Shown here piece by piece: positions 36,313-45,209 of a DNA stretch of 64,000 bases. The position numbers and the translations under genes are program-made. The DNA lies in the NCBI RefSeq assembly GCF_002001165.1, contig NZ_MUNQ01000008.1, positions 1 through 64,000 on the forward strand, in the 5' to 3' direction. Every line of letters begins with the position of its first letter. Within the stretch, counting starts at the first letter, position 1. The notes beneath the pieces are model-generated. The model was not told the origin of the DNA. It saw only the letters and a program-made list of their open reading frames with translations, and did not search any database. This DNA comes from Rhodanobacter sp. C05 (lineage in GTDB: Bacteria; Pseudomonadota; Gammaproteobacteria; Xanthomonadales; Rhodanobacteraceae).

Positions 36313-37440
36313 ATGCAACCTTTTTCCGCCATAGCGGTACTTACTGGTCAACCTGTTCGTATCCGTGTGGTGCGGCGCCCGGCAATCAGACGGCTGAAAC
36401 TTTTGATCGACGACGACGGCCTTGGTTTCTGCGCTGGCATTAAAGACGCCGGTGCAGACCCTTTTTGCGAGCGACCGGCCGACCGCCACTTCTCGGTATG
36501 CCGGCAGATCCTGGGTGGATCTTTCCGCTTCGAAAGCACCAGCCAGGCGCTGCTGGATCTGGTCGAGGCCGCTTACGCCGGCCTGCCGTCACACCAATTG
36601 CCGAAGGGCACGCCGGAGTTCCGCATCGAACTGCGCCTGTTGCCTCGGCAGGTTTCACCCAGCCTCGTCGAGCCGCCGTCAGTGCAGGTGCAATCCGGTT
36701 CGGGCCTGCTCTGCGGCGTGATGGATCCGTCGAACTACGTGGTCTTGGCGCCCGAGCAGCGCTGTGCCTTGATGGTGGCGTCGGAGGACATGCTCAGTCA
36801 TCCCTACCATCTGCGCTACGAACTCATCGAATTTGCCGTATTCACCCTGGCGACGCGCGGACTGGGCCTGGTCCCCTTGCATGGCGCCTGCGTCGGCCTG
36901 AATGGGCGCGGCATCCTGCTGCTTGGAGCCAGCGGCTCGGGCAAATCGACCTTGGCCTTGCACAGCTTGTTGCAGGGCCTGGATTTTCTCGCCGAAGACG
37001 CGGTCTTCGTGCAGCCCGAGAGCCTGTTTGCCACTGGCGTTGCCAATTACCTGCACGTGCAGGCCGATGCGCTGCGCTTCATCGACGACGACAAGGCCAC
37101 GCACTGGATCAGCCACGCGCCCATCATTCGTCGACGCAGTGGAGCTGAGAAGTTCGAAGCCGATTTGCGACAGGGCCATGGCCGGCTCGCGGCTGCTCCG
37201 CTGAAGCTGGTCGGTGCGGTGTTCGTTTCCGGTCAAGCGGCCGACGATCCCGATGCCCTGTTGAGCGTTATCCCCCAGGACGAAATCGTCGCCCGTCTGT
37301 CCGCCGATCAGGCGTACGCGTCCGGGCAGCCGGGCTGGCACCGCTTCGAGCAACGAATGATGCAACTGGGTATTCATCAGCTGCGTCGCGGGCGTCATCC
37401 ACGAGCAGCCGTCGCTGCGTTGCGACGGCTGCTCGACTGA
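36313..37440 (+). CDS. HprK-related kinase
   Basis: The protein has 375 residues from ATG 36313; ATGs further upstream (36241, 36190) extend into an Arg-rich stretch that I consider non-coding. An HprK-like P-loop is clear: GRGILLLGASGSGKSTLALHS (Walker A, about residue 205), preceded by VPLHGACVGL and followed by LDFLAEDAVFV. Real HPr kinases regulate sugar uptake; this one has about 190 extra N-terminal residues and no HPr partner in view. Related kinases in conserved clusters with PqqD-like and NTP_transf_5 proteins are thought to act in peptide or small-molecule modification. A 14-bp hairpin overlaps its 3' end. Confidence 0.8.
   Translation: MQPFSAIAVLTGQPVRIRVVRRPAIRRLKLLIDDDGLGFCAGIKDAGADPFCERPADRHFSVCRQILGGSFRFESTSQALLDLVEAAYAGLPSHQLPKGTPEFRIELRLLPRQVSPSLVEPPSVQVQSGSGLLCGVMDPSNYVVLAPEQRCALMVASEDMLSHPYHLRYELIEFAVFTLATRGLGLVPLHGACVGLNGRGILLLGASGSGKSTLALHSLLQGLDFLAEDAVFVQPESLFATGVANYLHVQADALRFIDDDKATHWISHAPIIRRRSGAEKFEADLRQGHGRLAAAPLKLVGAVFVSGQAADDPDALLSVIPQDEIVARLSADQAYASGQPGWHRFEQRMMQLGIHQLRRGRHPRAAVAALRRLLD
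37402..37435. repeat. Perfect 14-bp hairpin at the 3' end of the HprK-related gene
   Basis: Bases 37402-37415 and 37422-37435 are perfect reverse complements with a 6-base loop (TGCGTT). The hairpin lies within the last codons of the kinase gene and ends 5 bases before the end of the stop codon. No T-run follows, so it is not a standard terminator. A transcript-stabilising or attenuating role before the peroxiredoxin gene is possible. Confidence 0.55.
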
Positions 37441-37503
37441 TGCCTCCGATCGCGTCCGGTGCCACACTGGGAAAGGATCATTAATCCAATGAGGGTCTCA
37501 AAA

Positions 37504-38106
37504 ATGAAAAAGCGTTTTGCAGGATCGTTGGCGCTGGTGGCGCTGGCTTCGGCGATGCCGGCTTTTGCCGCACTCAAACCCGGTGTCGTGGCACCTACAT
37601 TCACGACCCAGGCCAGCCAGGCAGGCAAGGCTTTCACTTTCTCTCTCGCCGACGCCCTGAAGAAGGGACCGGTGGTGGTGTACTTCTACCCCTCGGCCTA
37701 TACGGGAGGTTGCGATCTCGAAGCGCATACCTTCGCAGCAAACCGCGACAAGTTCGACGCGGCAGGCGCGACCATCATCGGTGTGTCGGCTGACAGCATC
37801 GAGCGTCTCGATGCCTTTTCGGCTGATCCGAAATATTGCGCGGGCAAGTTTCCGGTCGCCTCCGATGCTGACGTCAAGATCGCGCTTTCCTATGATCTCA
37901 AGACCGTCGCAGCGCAGTCGGGCATGAACGATGTACGTGGTGTGGCGATCGATCATGCCTTTATCTCCCGCACGACCTTCGTCATTGCAAGCAATGGCAA
38001 GATCGTCGCCACGCTTTCCTCGGAGACGGATCATCTTCGGCCGGACGAGCATGTGAAGCGCTCGCTGGCCATCGTGCAGGGCCTGCAGGCAGGCAAGACG
38101 CCGTAG
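37504..38106 (+). CDS. Exported peroxiredoxin (AhpC/TSA family)
   Basis: The protein has 200 residues. The ATG at 37504 has GAGGG about 9 bases upstream and gives a signal peptide MKKRFAGSLALVALASAMPAFA in two parts (n-region to Ala22). The peroxidatic-Cys region is VVVYFYPSAYTGGCDLEAHTF, with Cys at the position of the usual PxxxTxxC motif; a second Cys (PKYCAGKF) could resolve it. It would reduce peroxides in the periplasm. It lies between the HprK-related and ABC exporter genes. Whether it belongs to the cluster or was only inserted there is open. Confidence 0.85.
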   Translation: MKKRFAGSLALVALASAMPAFAALKPGVVAPTFTTQASQAGKAFTFSLADALKKGPVVVYFYPSAYTGGCDLEAHTFAANRDKFDAAGATIIGVSADSIERLDAFSADPKYCAGKFPVASDADVKIALSYDLKTVAAQSGMNDVRGVAIDHAFISRTTFVIASNGKIVATLSSETDHLRPDEHVKRSLAIVQGLQAGKTP

Positions 38107-38341
38107 CCAGGTTCGACTCTGGGAGGGCGATGGTCGACGGTCCGACGCCGGATTGAAGCTCCGCGTCGCTGCTCGACTGTTGCCACCGGCGGGCTGCGCC
38201 ATCGGTGCGCAACCTTTTCTTCTGCCGGCTGCACTTACCGATATGGGCAATCCGGCTCGGGAGTGGTGCTGTTCTGAATCGCCTTGAAGCGTCATCGAAG
38301 CCGCGGCCGATGCTGCCGGCCAGCAGTGTGAGTCCGTAAAG

Positions 38342-40099
38342 ATGCCAGGCGAGTCGTCGCCAGCATCCGATCGAGCCCACGGTCTGCTGCATTCGTTGCT
38401 GCGCACGTTCACTGGTGTCGAGCTGGCGGAAACGGCGGCGTATGTGGTGTTGTCGCTGGGCGCGGCGTTTGCCGGCAGTCTTGCGGCAGTGCTGCTGGTA
38501 CCACTGGTCCAGCCGGGGCACACGTTGCCGTTCGGCGGCGCGTTGTTCAACGCGCGTCGCAGTGTCGAGATGCAGGCGGTCATCTTCGCCGCATCGATGA
38601 GTGTCTTTGCCCTGGTGCGTTGGCAGGCGGCGCGTCTTGGCGCGCGCCTGGTGGGTCGCTATGGCATGAACCTGCGCAGTCGGGTTCATGCACGCCTGAT
38701 CGACGCTCCCCTGACGTCACTGGCGGATTCGACGTCCGCAGAAATCGCCAACGTCCTCACCCACAACGTCGAGGTTATCGTCCAGGGTTTCAGCGCGCTC
38801 CAGCAATTGTTGATCGCCGGCGTCAGCGCCGCCGTCAGCCTCGGCTTCGCGTTCTGGGTATCGCCACCATTGATGCTGGCGGCACCGCTGCTCGCGGTTT
38901 TTGGGCTGATTGCGTCACGGGCTTATGGTCGCGAGCAAGCACTGGTCTGCCGTGAGTATGTTAAAGACATGACACGGCTGTTCTGGCACAGCGAGGATTT
39001 TCCGCGGCGCCTGCGCCACGTCCGCTCGTTCGAGAAGGAGGACATGGAGAAAGCCAGTTATGGTGCCATCACCGCCCGGTTGTGCCACGGCTACAGGCGT
39101 CAGCTGGAACTGATGGCTTCCGGACGGTTGATGCTCGAGCTGTTGGCGGCGGTCGGGATCGCAGCACTCTTCGTGCTGGCCCACCGCTGGCACGGGATCG
39201 ACCAGTCGTCGCTCATCGCGGTGTGCCTGTTGCTCGGACGTTTGTTGCCCTATCTGGTGTCGACCCGGCAGAGCTTTCAGCAGCTGCGTTCGGCCGCTCC
39301 GGCATTCGAACTCTGGCAGCGTTACATGAATCTCGATCCCGACCGTTCGCCGGTTGTGCCGTCGCGCAAGACGACTTCCAGCAACGGGCTGCATATCGAG
39401 CGGATGCGGTTGATACCGCCAGTCGCCGGTCTCGATGTCGGCGATCTGCTGCTGGTGCCCGGCGAACTGACCTTGATTTCGGGTGACTCCGGCATCGGCA
39501 AGAGCAGTCTGGTCGATGTCCTGGCAGGCATGATGACGCCGGAGGATTTTGCAGCACGCGCTGGTGGACAGCCGATCGATTTTGACGAGTACCGCGAACT
39601 CGTGCGGCATGGTGCCTACGTCAGCCAGAATGTGCGGCCCTGGCAGCATTCCGTACGCGAATGCCTCCTGTGGACTGCGCCCGAAGCCACCGATGAGATG
39701 CTGCAGAGTGCATTGATGGACGTCGGTCTCGACAGGCGGCTGGATGGGTCGCAGCACGGACTCGACACGGCGTTGCACAGCTCGTCGAGCCGACTTTCCG
39801 GCGGCGAGCTGCAGCGGCTGATGCTCGCCCAGGTCATTTTGCGGCAGCCTTTCCTGGCCTTGCTGGATGAGGCTACGAGCGCGCTCGACGCCGCTTCCGA
39901 GATCGTGGTTCTTTCAGCGCTGAAGCGCCGTCTGCCGCAGACGATCCTGATCGTGGTATCGCACCGGGCCGGCGTGGCAGCGATCGCGGATCAATGCCTG
40001 AATATCGACAACAACCTCGTGACGACGGTTGGCCGGAAAGTTGACCTGCGACATGCGATGCCATCATTTGCTTCACCAGAAGATTGCTTCAAGTCCTAG
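38342..40099 (+). CDS. ABC exporter with fused membrane and ATPase domains
   Basis: The protein has 585 residues. The N-terminal membrane domain (about residues 1-330) has roughly six hydrophobic segments. The ATPase domain has Walker A GDSGIGKSSLVD, the Q-loop region SQNVRPWQHSV, signature LSGGELQRLMLAQ, Walker B FLALLDEATSALD and the switch His in VVSHRAG. No N-terminal C39 peptidase is present. It resembles lipid/peptide exporters and the D-type transporters found in lasso-peptide and similar clusters. It probably exports the product of this block or a lipid-linked intermediate. The start has no strong ribosome binding site. Confidence 0.87.
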   Translation: MPGESSPASDRAHGLLHSLLRTFTGVELAETAAYVVLSLGAAFAGSLAAVLLVPLVQPGHTLPFGGALFNARRSVEMQAVIFAASMSVFALVRWQAARLGARLVGRYGMNLRSRVHARLIDAPLTSLADSTSAEIANVLTHNVEVIVQGFSALQQLLIAGVSAAVSLGFAFWVSPPLMLAAPLLAVFGLIASRAYGREQALVCREYVKDMTRLFWHSEDFPRRLRHVRSFEKEDMEKASYGAITARLCHGYRRQLELMASGRLMLELLAAVGIAALFVLAHRWHGIDQSSLIAVCLLLGRLLPYLVSTRQSFQQLRSAAPAFELWQRYMNLDPDRSPVVPSRKTTSSNGLHIERMRLIPPVAGLDVGDLLLVPGELTLISGDSGIGKSSLVDVLAGMMTPEDFAARAGGQPIDFDEYRELVRHGAYVSQNVRPWQHSVRECLLWTAPEATDEMLQSALMDVGLDRRLDGSQHGLDTALHSSSSRLSGGELQRLMLAQVILRQPFLALLDEATSALDAASEIVVLSALKRRLPQTILIVVSHRAGVAAIADQCLNIDNNLVTTVGRKVDLRHAMPSFASPEDCFKS

Positions 40100-40311
40100 G
40101 CCGACTTTCATTTGTCGCATGCTGCCTGGGCCTGAGGAACAGGATGTCGCAGAGCTTTGCCTGCTACCGCTCATGGCAGTGCGTCGGGACTGTGCTGGAA
40201 GTCATGGCTGGGAAGCGGGAGCGCATACCGATAAAGTCATGCGGTCGCGCACCCGCGCGTATCGCTCATCCAGCCACGGGATCGGCCATGGCTTTCCCGA
40301 TCGGAGCACCC

Positions 40312-42237
40312 ATGCGCATCGCCTTGCTGCCACTCGTCCTCGCCCTGTCCGGCACGCTGACCGCAATCAGTGTTCAGGCGCAAACCGCGCCGCTTACACC
40401 GGATATTCCGGCCAGCTACACGGCGCCTGTTTCGGCGTACGACTACGTCAAGCGCGAGGTGATGATCCCGATGCGCGACGGCGTGAAGCTGCATACCGTC
40501 ATCGTGATGCCCAAAGGTGCCACGCATGCGCCGATCCTGCTCACCCGCACGCCGTACGACGCCAGCGGACGCACGGCGCGCATGCTCTCGCCGCATATGC
40601 TCGATACCCTGCCGCAGGGCGACGAAGTGTTCGTGAAGGCAGGCTATATCCGTGTGTTCCAGGATATCCGCGGCAAGTACGGCTCCGAGGGTACTTACGT
40701 GATGACGCTGCCGCTGCGCGGGCCGCTCAACGACGGCAAGGTCGATGAATCCACCGATGCCTGGGACACCATCGACTGGCTGGTGAAGAACCTGCATGAG
40801 TCGAATGGCAAGGTCGGCATGCTCGGTTCCTCATACGAGGGGTTCACCGTGGTGATGGCCTTGATCAACCCGAATCCGGCGTTGAAGGTGGCTGCGCCGG
40901 AAAGTCCGATGGTCGATGGCTGGATGGGCGACGACTGGTTCCACTACGGTGCCTTCCGCCAGATCAACCTCGACTACATCACCGAGCAGACCGCCGAGAA
41001 AGGCGAGGGCAAGCCGATCCCGCGCGATGCCTACGACGAGTACACGAACTTCCTGCGCGCGGGTTCAACCGGCGACTACGCGCGGGCCGCGGGACTGGAG
41101 CGGTTGCCGTTCTGGCGCAAGATCCACGAACACCCTGCCTACGATGCGTTCTGGCAGGGGCAGGCGCTGGACAGGATCATGGCCACGCAGCCGTTGAAGG
41201 TGCCGACCATGTGGCTGCAGGGCCTGTGGGATCAGGAAGACATGTGGGGCGCCATCCACAGCTACGAGGCGATGGAGCCGAAAGACACCACCAACACCAT
41301 GAACTACCTGGTGATGGGGCCGTGGCGGCACAGCCAGGTGAACTACGAAGCCAGCACCCTGGGCCCGATGCACTGGGACGGCGACACGGCGCTGCAATTC
41401 CGTCGCGACGTGTTGTTGCCGTTCTTCAATCAATACCTGGTCGATGGCGCGCCGAAAGCAAACACGCCGCCGGTGCTGATCTACAACACCGGCGAAAACC
41501 ATTGGGGTCGTTTCACGCACTGGCCGTTGTCGTGCGAGCAGGGTTGTGCATCGAAATCGCAGCCGCTGTATCTGGAGGCAGATGGCAGCCTGTCGTTTCG
41601 GGCACCGGCGGCGAGCGACGCCAAGTACGACGAATATGTCTCCGATCCGGCCAAGCCTGTGCCGTACCAACCACGCCCGGCAGTGTTCGCCGATGACGTG
41701 GCCTGGAAACGCTGGCTGCTCAACGACCAGCGCTTCGTCGACGGCCGCCCGGACGTGCTCACCTATGTCAGTGCGCCGCTGACAGCGCCGCTGCATCTCG
41801 GCGGTGCGCCGCAGGTGAACCTGGTCGCTTCGACCAGCGGCACCGACAGCGACTGGGTGGTGAAGATCATCGACGTGTATCCGGATACCGTGCCGTCGGA
41901 CCCGACGATGGGTGGCTACGAGTTGCCGATTTCGCTGGACATCTTCCGTGGTCGTTATCGCACCAGCTTCGAGCATCCGCAGGCGATCGAGGCGAATACG
42001 CCGCTGCCGTACCGCTTCGGTCTGCCCACGGTGAATCATGTATTCATGCCGGGCCACCGCATCATGGTGCAGGTGCAGTCAAGCCTGTTCCCGCTGTATG
42101 ACCGCAATCCGCAGACTTACGTGCCGAACATCTTTGACGCCAAGCCAGCTGACTACCAGAAAGCGACCCAGCGCATCTGGCACACGCCGGGCGAAGCCAG
42201 CTTCATCAGCCTGCCGGTGGTGGGAGCGACGCAGTAG
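40312..42237 (+). CDS. CocE/NonD-family alpha/beta hydrolase, exported
   Basis: The protein has 641 residues. The ATG at 40312 has GGAG 5 bases upstream and begins a signal peptide (MRIALLPLVLALSGTLTA, then VQAQ). Frame extension to 40084 is in a different style and rejected. An X-Pro dipeptidyl-peptidase/CocE-type core follows: MIPMRDGVKLHTVIVMPKG, the nucleophile Ser in LGSSYEGF, and a later jelly-roll C-terminal domain. Members hydrolyse alpha-amino-acid esters, cocaine or beta-lactam side chains and peptides. The family makes it a likely periplasmic peptidase or esterase; the natural substrate is unknown. Confidence 0.88.
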   Translation: MRIALLPLVLALSGTLTAISVQAQTAPLTPDIPASYTAPVSAYDYVKREVMIPMRDGVKLHTVIVMPKGATHAPILLTRTPYDASGRTARMLSPHMLDTLPQGDEVFVKAGYIRVFQDIRGKYGSEGTYVMTLPLRGPLNDGKVDESTDAWDTIDWLVKNLHESNGKVGMLGSSYEGFTVVMALINPNPALKVAAPESPMVDGWMGDDWFHYGAFRQINLDYITEQTAEKGEGKPIPRDAYDEYTNFLRAGSTGDYARAAGLERLPFWRKIHEHPAYDAFWQGQALDRIMATQPLKVPTMWLQGLWDQEDMWGAIHSYEAMEPKDTTNTMNYLVMGPWRHSQVNYEASTLGPMHWDGDTALQFRRDVLLPFFNQYLVDGAPKANTPPVLIYNTGENHWGRFTHWPLSCEQGCASKSQPLYLEADGSLSFRAPAASDAKYDEYVSDPAKPVPYQPRPAVFADDVAWKRWLLNDQRFVDGRPDVLTYVSAPLTAPLHLGGAPQVNLVASTSGTDSDWVVKIIDVYPDTVPSDPTMGGYELPISLDIFRGRYRTSFEHPQAIEANTPLPYRFGLPTVNHVFMPGHRIMVQVQSSLFPLYDRNPQTYVPNIFDAKPADYQKATQRIWHTPGEASFISLPVVGATQ

Positions 42238-42339
42238 GATTTTGCGAATGGATGGCTGTCGCATGATTCACACGTGACCATCACATTCTCTTTCCAGAAG
42301 CTTCAGTCTGATCTGTGCTTTGAGCATCAGGAGACTGGC

Positions 42340-43023
42340 ATGCATACGCGCTGTGTCACAAGGCAACTCGCTACTGCGTTTTTCAGCGGCATGGTGATGA
42401 TCGCTGCAACGCATGCTGCGGGAGCCGCATCAACAAGCACATCGATAGACAAGATCGATACCACGTTCATGCAGGATGCCTCGACAGAGGGTGTGCAGGC
42501 GATCGACATGGGCAAGTTGGCCCTGGCTCAATCCTCGGATGCCAAGGTGAAAGCGCTGGCACAGCAGCTGGTCGATGACCACACCAAAGCAGATGATCAG
42601 CTCAAGACGTTGGCGGCGAACAAGCAGGTAACGCTGTTCACGACACCTTCGGGCGATGCCAAGAAGGAAGAAAAGAATCTCCAGACGAAGAGTGGTGATG
42701 CCTTTGATCAGGCCTGGCTGAAGGACATGGTCAAGGATCATCAGAAGACGATCAAGACGTTCACCCAGGAGAACAAGAGCGGGAAGGATGCCGATGTTCG
42801 CCAATTCGCGCAGACCACACTGCCGTCACTTAACGATCATTTGAAAACGGCAAAGGACCTGGCTGCCGTCTACGATGCGCGTGACAAGTCGATGGACCAG
42901 ACCACCAAGTCAATGTCGAATGATCCGATGAATAACAACCCGGCAATCACGCCTGTTGCGCCCGCGACGCCTGCACCTGCACCTGCACCTGCACCTGCAG
43001 CCAAGGGCAGTCAGCACGGGTGA
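42340..43023 (+). CDS. DUF4142-domain exported protein
   Basis: The protein has 227 residues. The ATG at 42340 has AGGAG 6 bases upstream. A signal peptide (about residues 1-29, ending ATHAAGA) precedes a DUF4142 ferritin-like four-helix domain: TFMQDASTEGVQAIDMGKLAL, DAKVKALAQQLVDDHTKAD and WLKDMVKDHQKTIKTF (each cut to fit). The C-terminus is low-complexity Pro/Ala, encoded by a hexanucleotide repeat. DUF4142 proteins are periplasmic and stress-related; no reaction is known. A strong terminator follows. Confidence 0.85.
   Translation: MHTRCVTRQLATAFFSGMVMIAATHAAGAASTSTSIDKIDTTFMQDASTEGVQAIDMGKLALAQSSDAKVKALAQQLVDDHTKADDQLKTLAANKQVTLFTTPSGDAKKEEKNLQTKSGDAFDQAWLKDMVKDHQKTIKTFTQENKSGKDADVRQFAQTTLPSLNDHLKTAKDLAAVYDARDKSMDQTTKSMSNDPMNNNPAITPVAPATPAPAPAPAPAAKGSQHG
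42970..42999 (+). repeat. Five tandem CCTGCA hexamers
   Basis: Five perfect copies of CCTGCA encode a Pro-Ala run near the C-terminus of the DUF4142 protein. The unit is two codons long, so slippage would change the length of the linker without a frameshift. Confidence 0.8.
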
Positions 43024-43029
43024 TTCCAG

Positions 43030-43062
43030 CCACCATCAGCATGAATAGCTGATGGTGGTTTT
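43030..43062 (+). terminator. Rho-independent terminator after the DUF4142 gene
   Basis: CCACCATCAGC (43030-43040) pairs perfectly with GCTGATGGTGG (43048-43058) around a 7-base loop, followed by TTTT. It begins 7 bases after the DUF4142 stop codon. Confidence 0.85.
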
Positions 43063-43148
43063 CATCGACATGCCGAGATTCGAGAATAGCTGATGTGTTG
43101 GTTCCGGATGAGCGGGGTTATGTGGATCCCGTAAGGGAATCGTGCGAA

Positions 43149-45044
43149 TCAGCTCCGGCCTTCCTTCAATGCCGTCACATGCAGCCTGAGAATCCTGCGT
43201 AACTCCAGAATCGCTGCAGGCGTTTCCTGCACGCTGTGCCATGAGGGCACGGCGAGTTCGGAATCGGCACCGGCCAGATGCGAACTCTTGTAGGGCACGA
43301 GTCCGTCGTTGCTGTCCTGCAGCGGGCCTTTCGATTTGTAGACGCCGACGATGGTGTGATACTGCACACGCGGCGAGATCGGCAGGTTCGCGGCAGCGAC
43401 GATGAAGGGGTCGGTGTCGCTGAGATTGTCGATACCGTTGGGGATGCGCAGCGGCGAACCCTTGTTGGCATCGTCCTTCAGCAGATCGGACAGGCTGGCC
43501 ACTTCCTTCAGCACACTGAGGGGCAGGCGGACCAGATTGCCGATCCAGCGCGCGAGCCGGTGCTGGGCGTAGGGCGTACCGCGATGCGGGGTGGCCAGGA
43601 AGACGGCGCGGGTTACCTGCGGCATCGGCGTGAACTGCAGATAGGGCGCGAGGCGTTCGTGCAGCAGGGCGCGTTTCGCCGGCGACAGATCGGCGCGCGC
43701 CGGCACGAGGCTCCACAGCTTGTCGCCACTCGAGGACACCAGCAGGCGCGCGATGAGGCCTCCCATGCTGTGCCCGATCAGCACCATGTTCTGCGATGCG
43801 CGTGCGTGGCCGGATGGATCGAAGTGCTGCAGCGTGGCATCCAGTGCCTTGCGGATATTGGCGAGGTTGACCGCGACCGGGGCGTTGGTGGGGTAGTAGA
43901 TCTCCCACACCTGGTAGTTGCGACGCAGCTCCTCGTCGCCCATGACTTCGTTTGCCACATTGATCCACGCTTCCGGGCTGCTGCCCAGCCCGTGCAGCAT
44001 GACCACGGTCAGACGGTCGGGATCGTACGGCTGCATCATCAGCACGCGCGGTGTCGTGATCCCGCCTTCGCGACCCAGCAGGGAACGGATCGACTGGCTG
44101 GCGAAACCGGAGCGGGCCAGCCAGATGCCATAGGCGGCGGTGAAGTTGGCGCCCAGCGGCACAGTGCGGTCGGCGATCGTGATGGTGTCGTCGCGGTAGG
44201 GATCACGGACCAGCAGCCGCACCTGCTTCGTCGCCAGTACCTGGTCCAGCGTGTTGCCATCGAAGACCAGCGCGCCGGTCATCGATGCGTAGTCGGGTTC
44301 GCGCCATGACACGTCGTCGTTCGGTGCTTCGGGCGGCGTGACGGCGACGAAGTCCGAACCGAAACCGTCGCGCTGGTAGACATTGCGCAAACCCTTGAAG
44401 CGCAGGTCGGCTGCGGGAATCAGCTCGGTTGGCATGCGTGCGTTATCGGCCAGTCGCAGGTCGGTCTGCGGGCGCATCACCGTCCAGCCTGCCAGCGAGG
44501 TCTGCGTCCATTGCGCGCCCAGTTGCGGCAGTTCCTGGAAAAAGCGGCTCACCGCGCGCTGCACGGCAAAGTTGTAGAACCCGATCACCTGCACCTGGCG
44601 CAGCGCGAAGGCGCGGTCGGCCGGCGCGCGTGCGGTATAGAACAGGTAGGCATAGGCATGGCGTGCGGTCTGCAGGAATGCATCGAGGGTCTGGTCCTCC
44701 ATCGCGGCGCCGGTCTTGGCACGGTCGGTGCGGATTGCCTTGGCCAGCCAGAGCTCGGAAAGTGCGGACAATCGCTGCTCGTCGTTCAGTCCCGGCGTGC
44801 GCGCCACGGTATCCGTGCAGGCGGAGAATTCGTGCTGGCAGCTGTCGACCGTCAGCGCCACCACGTTGAGTGCCTGCACCGTGCGGTCGCTCAGCCGGTT
44901 GGCGCCGATCACATCGGCACGCCGTTCGTTGATGTAGTCGTGTGTCTTGACGCGACTCACATCGACCATCGCACAGCCGTGAAGGCCGAGCAGCACGACG
45001 ATGACTACGCATCGCAAGGACCAGGCGTGCGCTCCACGTTTCAT
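43149..45044 (-). CDS. Alpha/beta-hydrolase lipoprotein
   Basis: The protein has 631 residues. The N-terminus has a lipobox (LLGLHGC, Cys24). The C-terminal half is an alpha/beta hydrolase: VVMLHGLGSSPEAW, nucleophile Ser in LIGHSMGGLIAR, and RAVFLATPHRGTPYA, with a late His in WHSVQET. It looks like a lipase or PGAP1-type esterase. The first about 350 residues resemble nothing I know. It converges with the DUF4142 gene and is divergent from the DUF4105 gene. Confidence 0.83.
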   Translation of the reverse strand: MKRGAHAWSLRCVVIVVLLGLHGCAMVDVSRVKTHDYINERRADVIGANRLSDRTVQALNVVALTVDSCQHEFSACTDTVARTPGLNDEQRLSALSELWLAKAIRTDRAKTGAAMEDQTLDAFLQTARHAYAYLFYTARAPADRAFALRQVQVIGFYNFAVQRAVSRFFQELPQLGAQWTQTSLAGWTVMRPQTDLRLADNARMPTELIPAADLRFKGLRNVYQRDGFGSDFVAVTPPEAPNDDVSWREPDYASMTGALVFDGNTLDQVLATKQVRLLVRDPYRDDTITIADRTVPLGANFTAAYGIWLARSGFASQSIRSLLGREGGITTPRVLMMQPYDPDRLTVVMLHGLGSSPEAWINVANEVMGDEELRRNYQVWEIYYPTNAPVAVNLANIRKALDATLQHFDPSGHARASQNMVLIGHSMGGLIARLLVSSSGDKLWSLVPARADLSPAKRALLHERLAPYLQFTPMPQVTRAVFLATPHRGTPYAQHRLARWIGNLVRLPLSVLKEVASLSDLLKDDANKGSPLRIPNGIDNLSDTDPFIVAAANLPISPRVQYHTIVGVYKSKGPLQDSNDGLVPYKSSHLAGADSELAVPSWHSVQETPAAILELRRILRLHVTALKEGRS

Positions 45045-45209
45045 GCTGCGTCCTTGTCCATTCAGCCAGGTGGTTGCGGGATTGTAGCCATGGCGGGGAG
45101 TTCTTGTGGTCGATCCGGCGCAGGCATCCCGTCAATGCGGGAGTCATGCATTGTCTTCGCGCGCCCAAAGCTGCACGCTTGGAGCATGAGCCGACCAGAC
45201 GGAAACGAC

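Noticed and set aside
38131-38157. Eight-codon frame with a strong GGGAGG site before the ABC exporter gene
   Set aside because: Too short to judge, with no repeated residue pattern or hairpin to suggest a leader peptide.
30462-40099. Lasso-peptide cluster
   Set aside because: NTP_transf_5, HprK-like and ABC exporter genes are compatible, but no transglutaminase-like B2 protein, PqqD-like B1 protein, lasso cyclase or precursor is visible. The asnB at 57.4 kb is a normal asparagine synthetase, not a cyclase.
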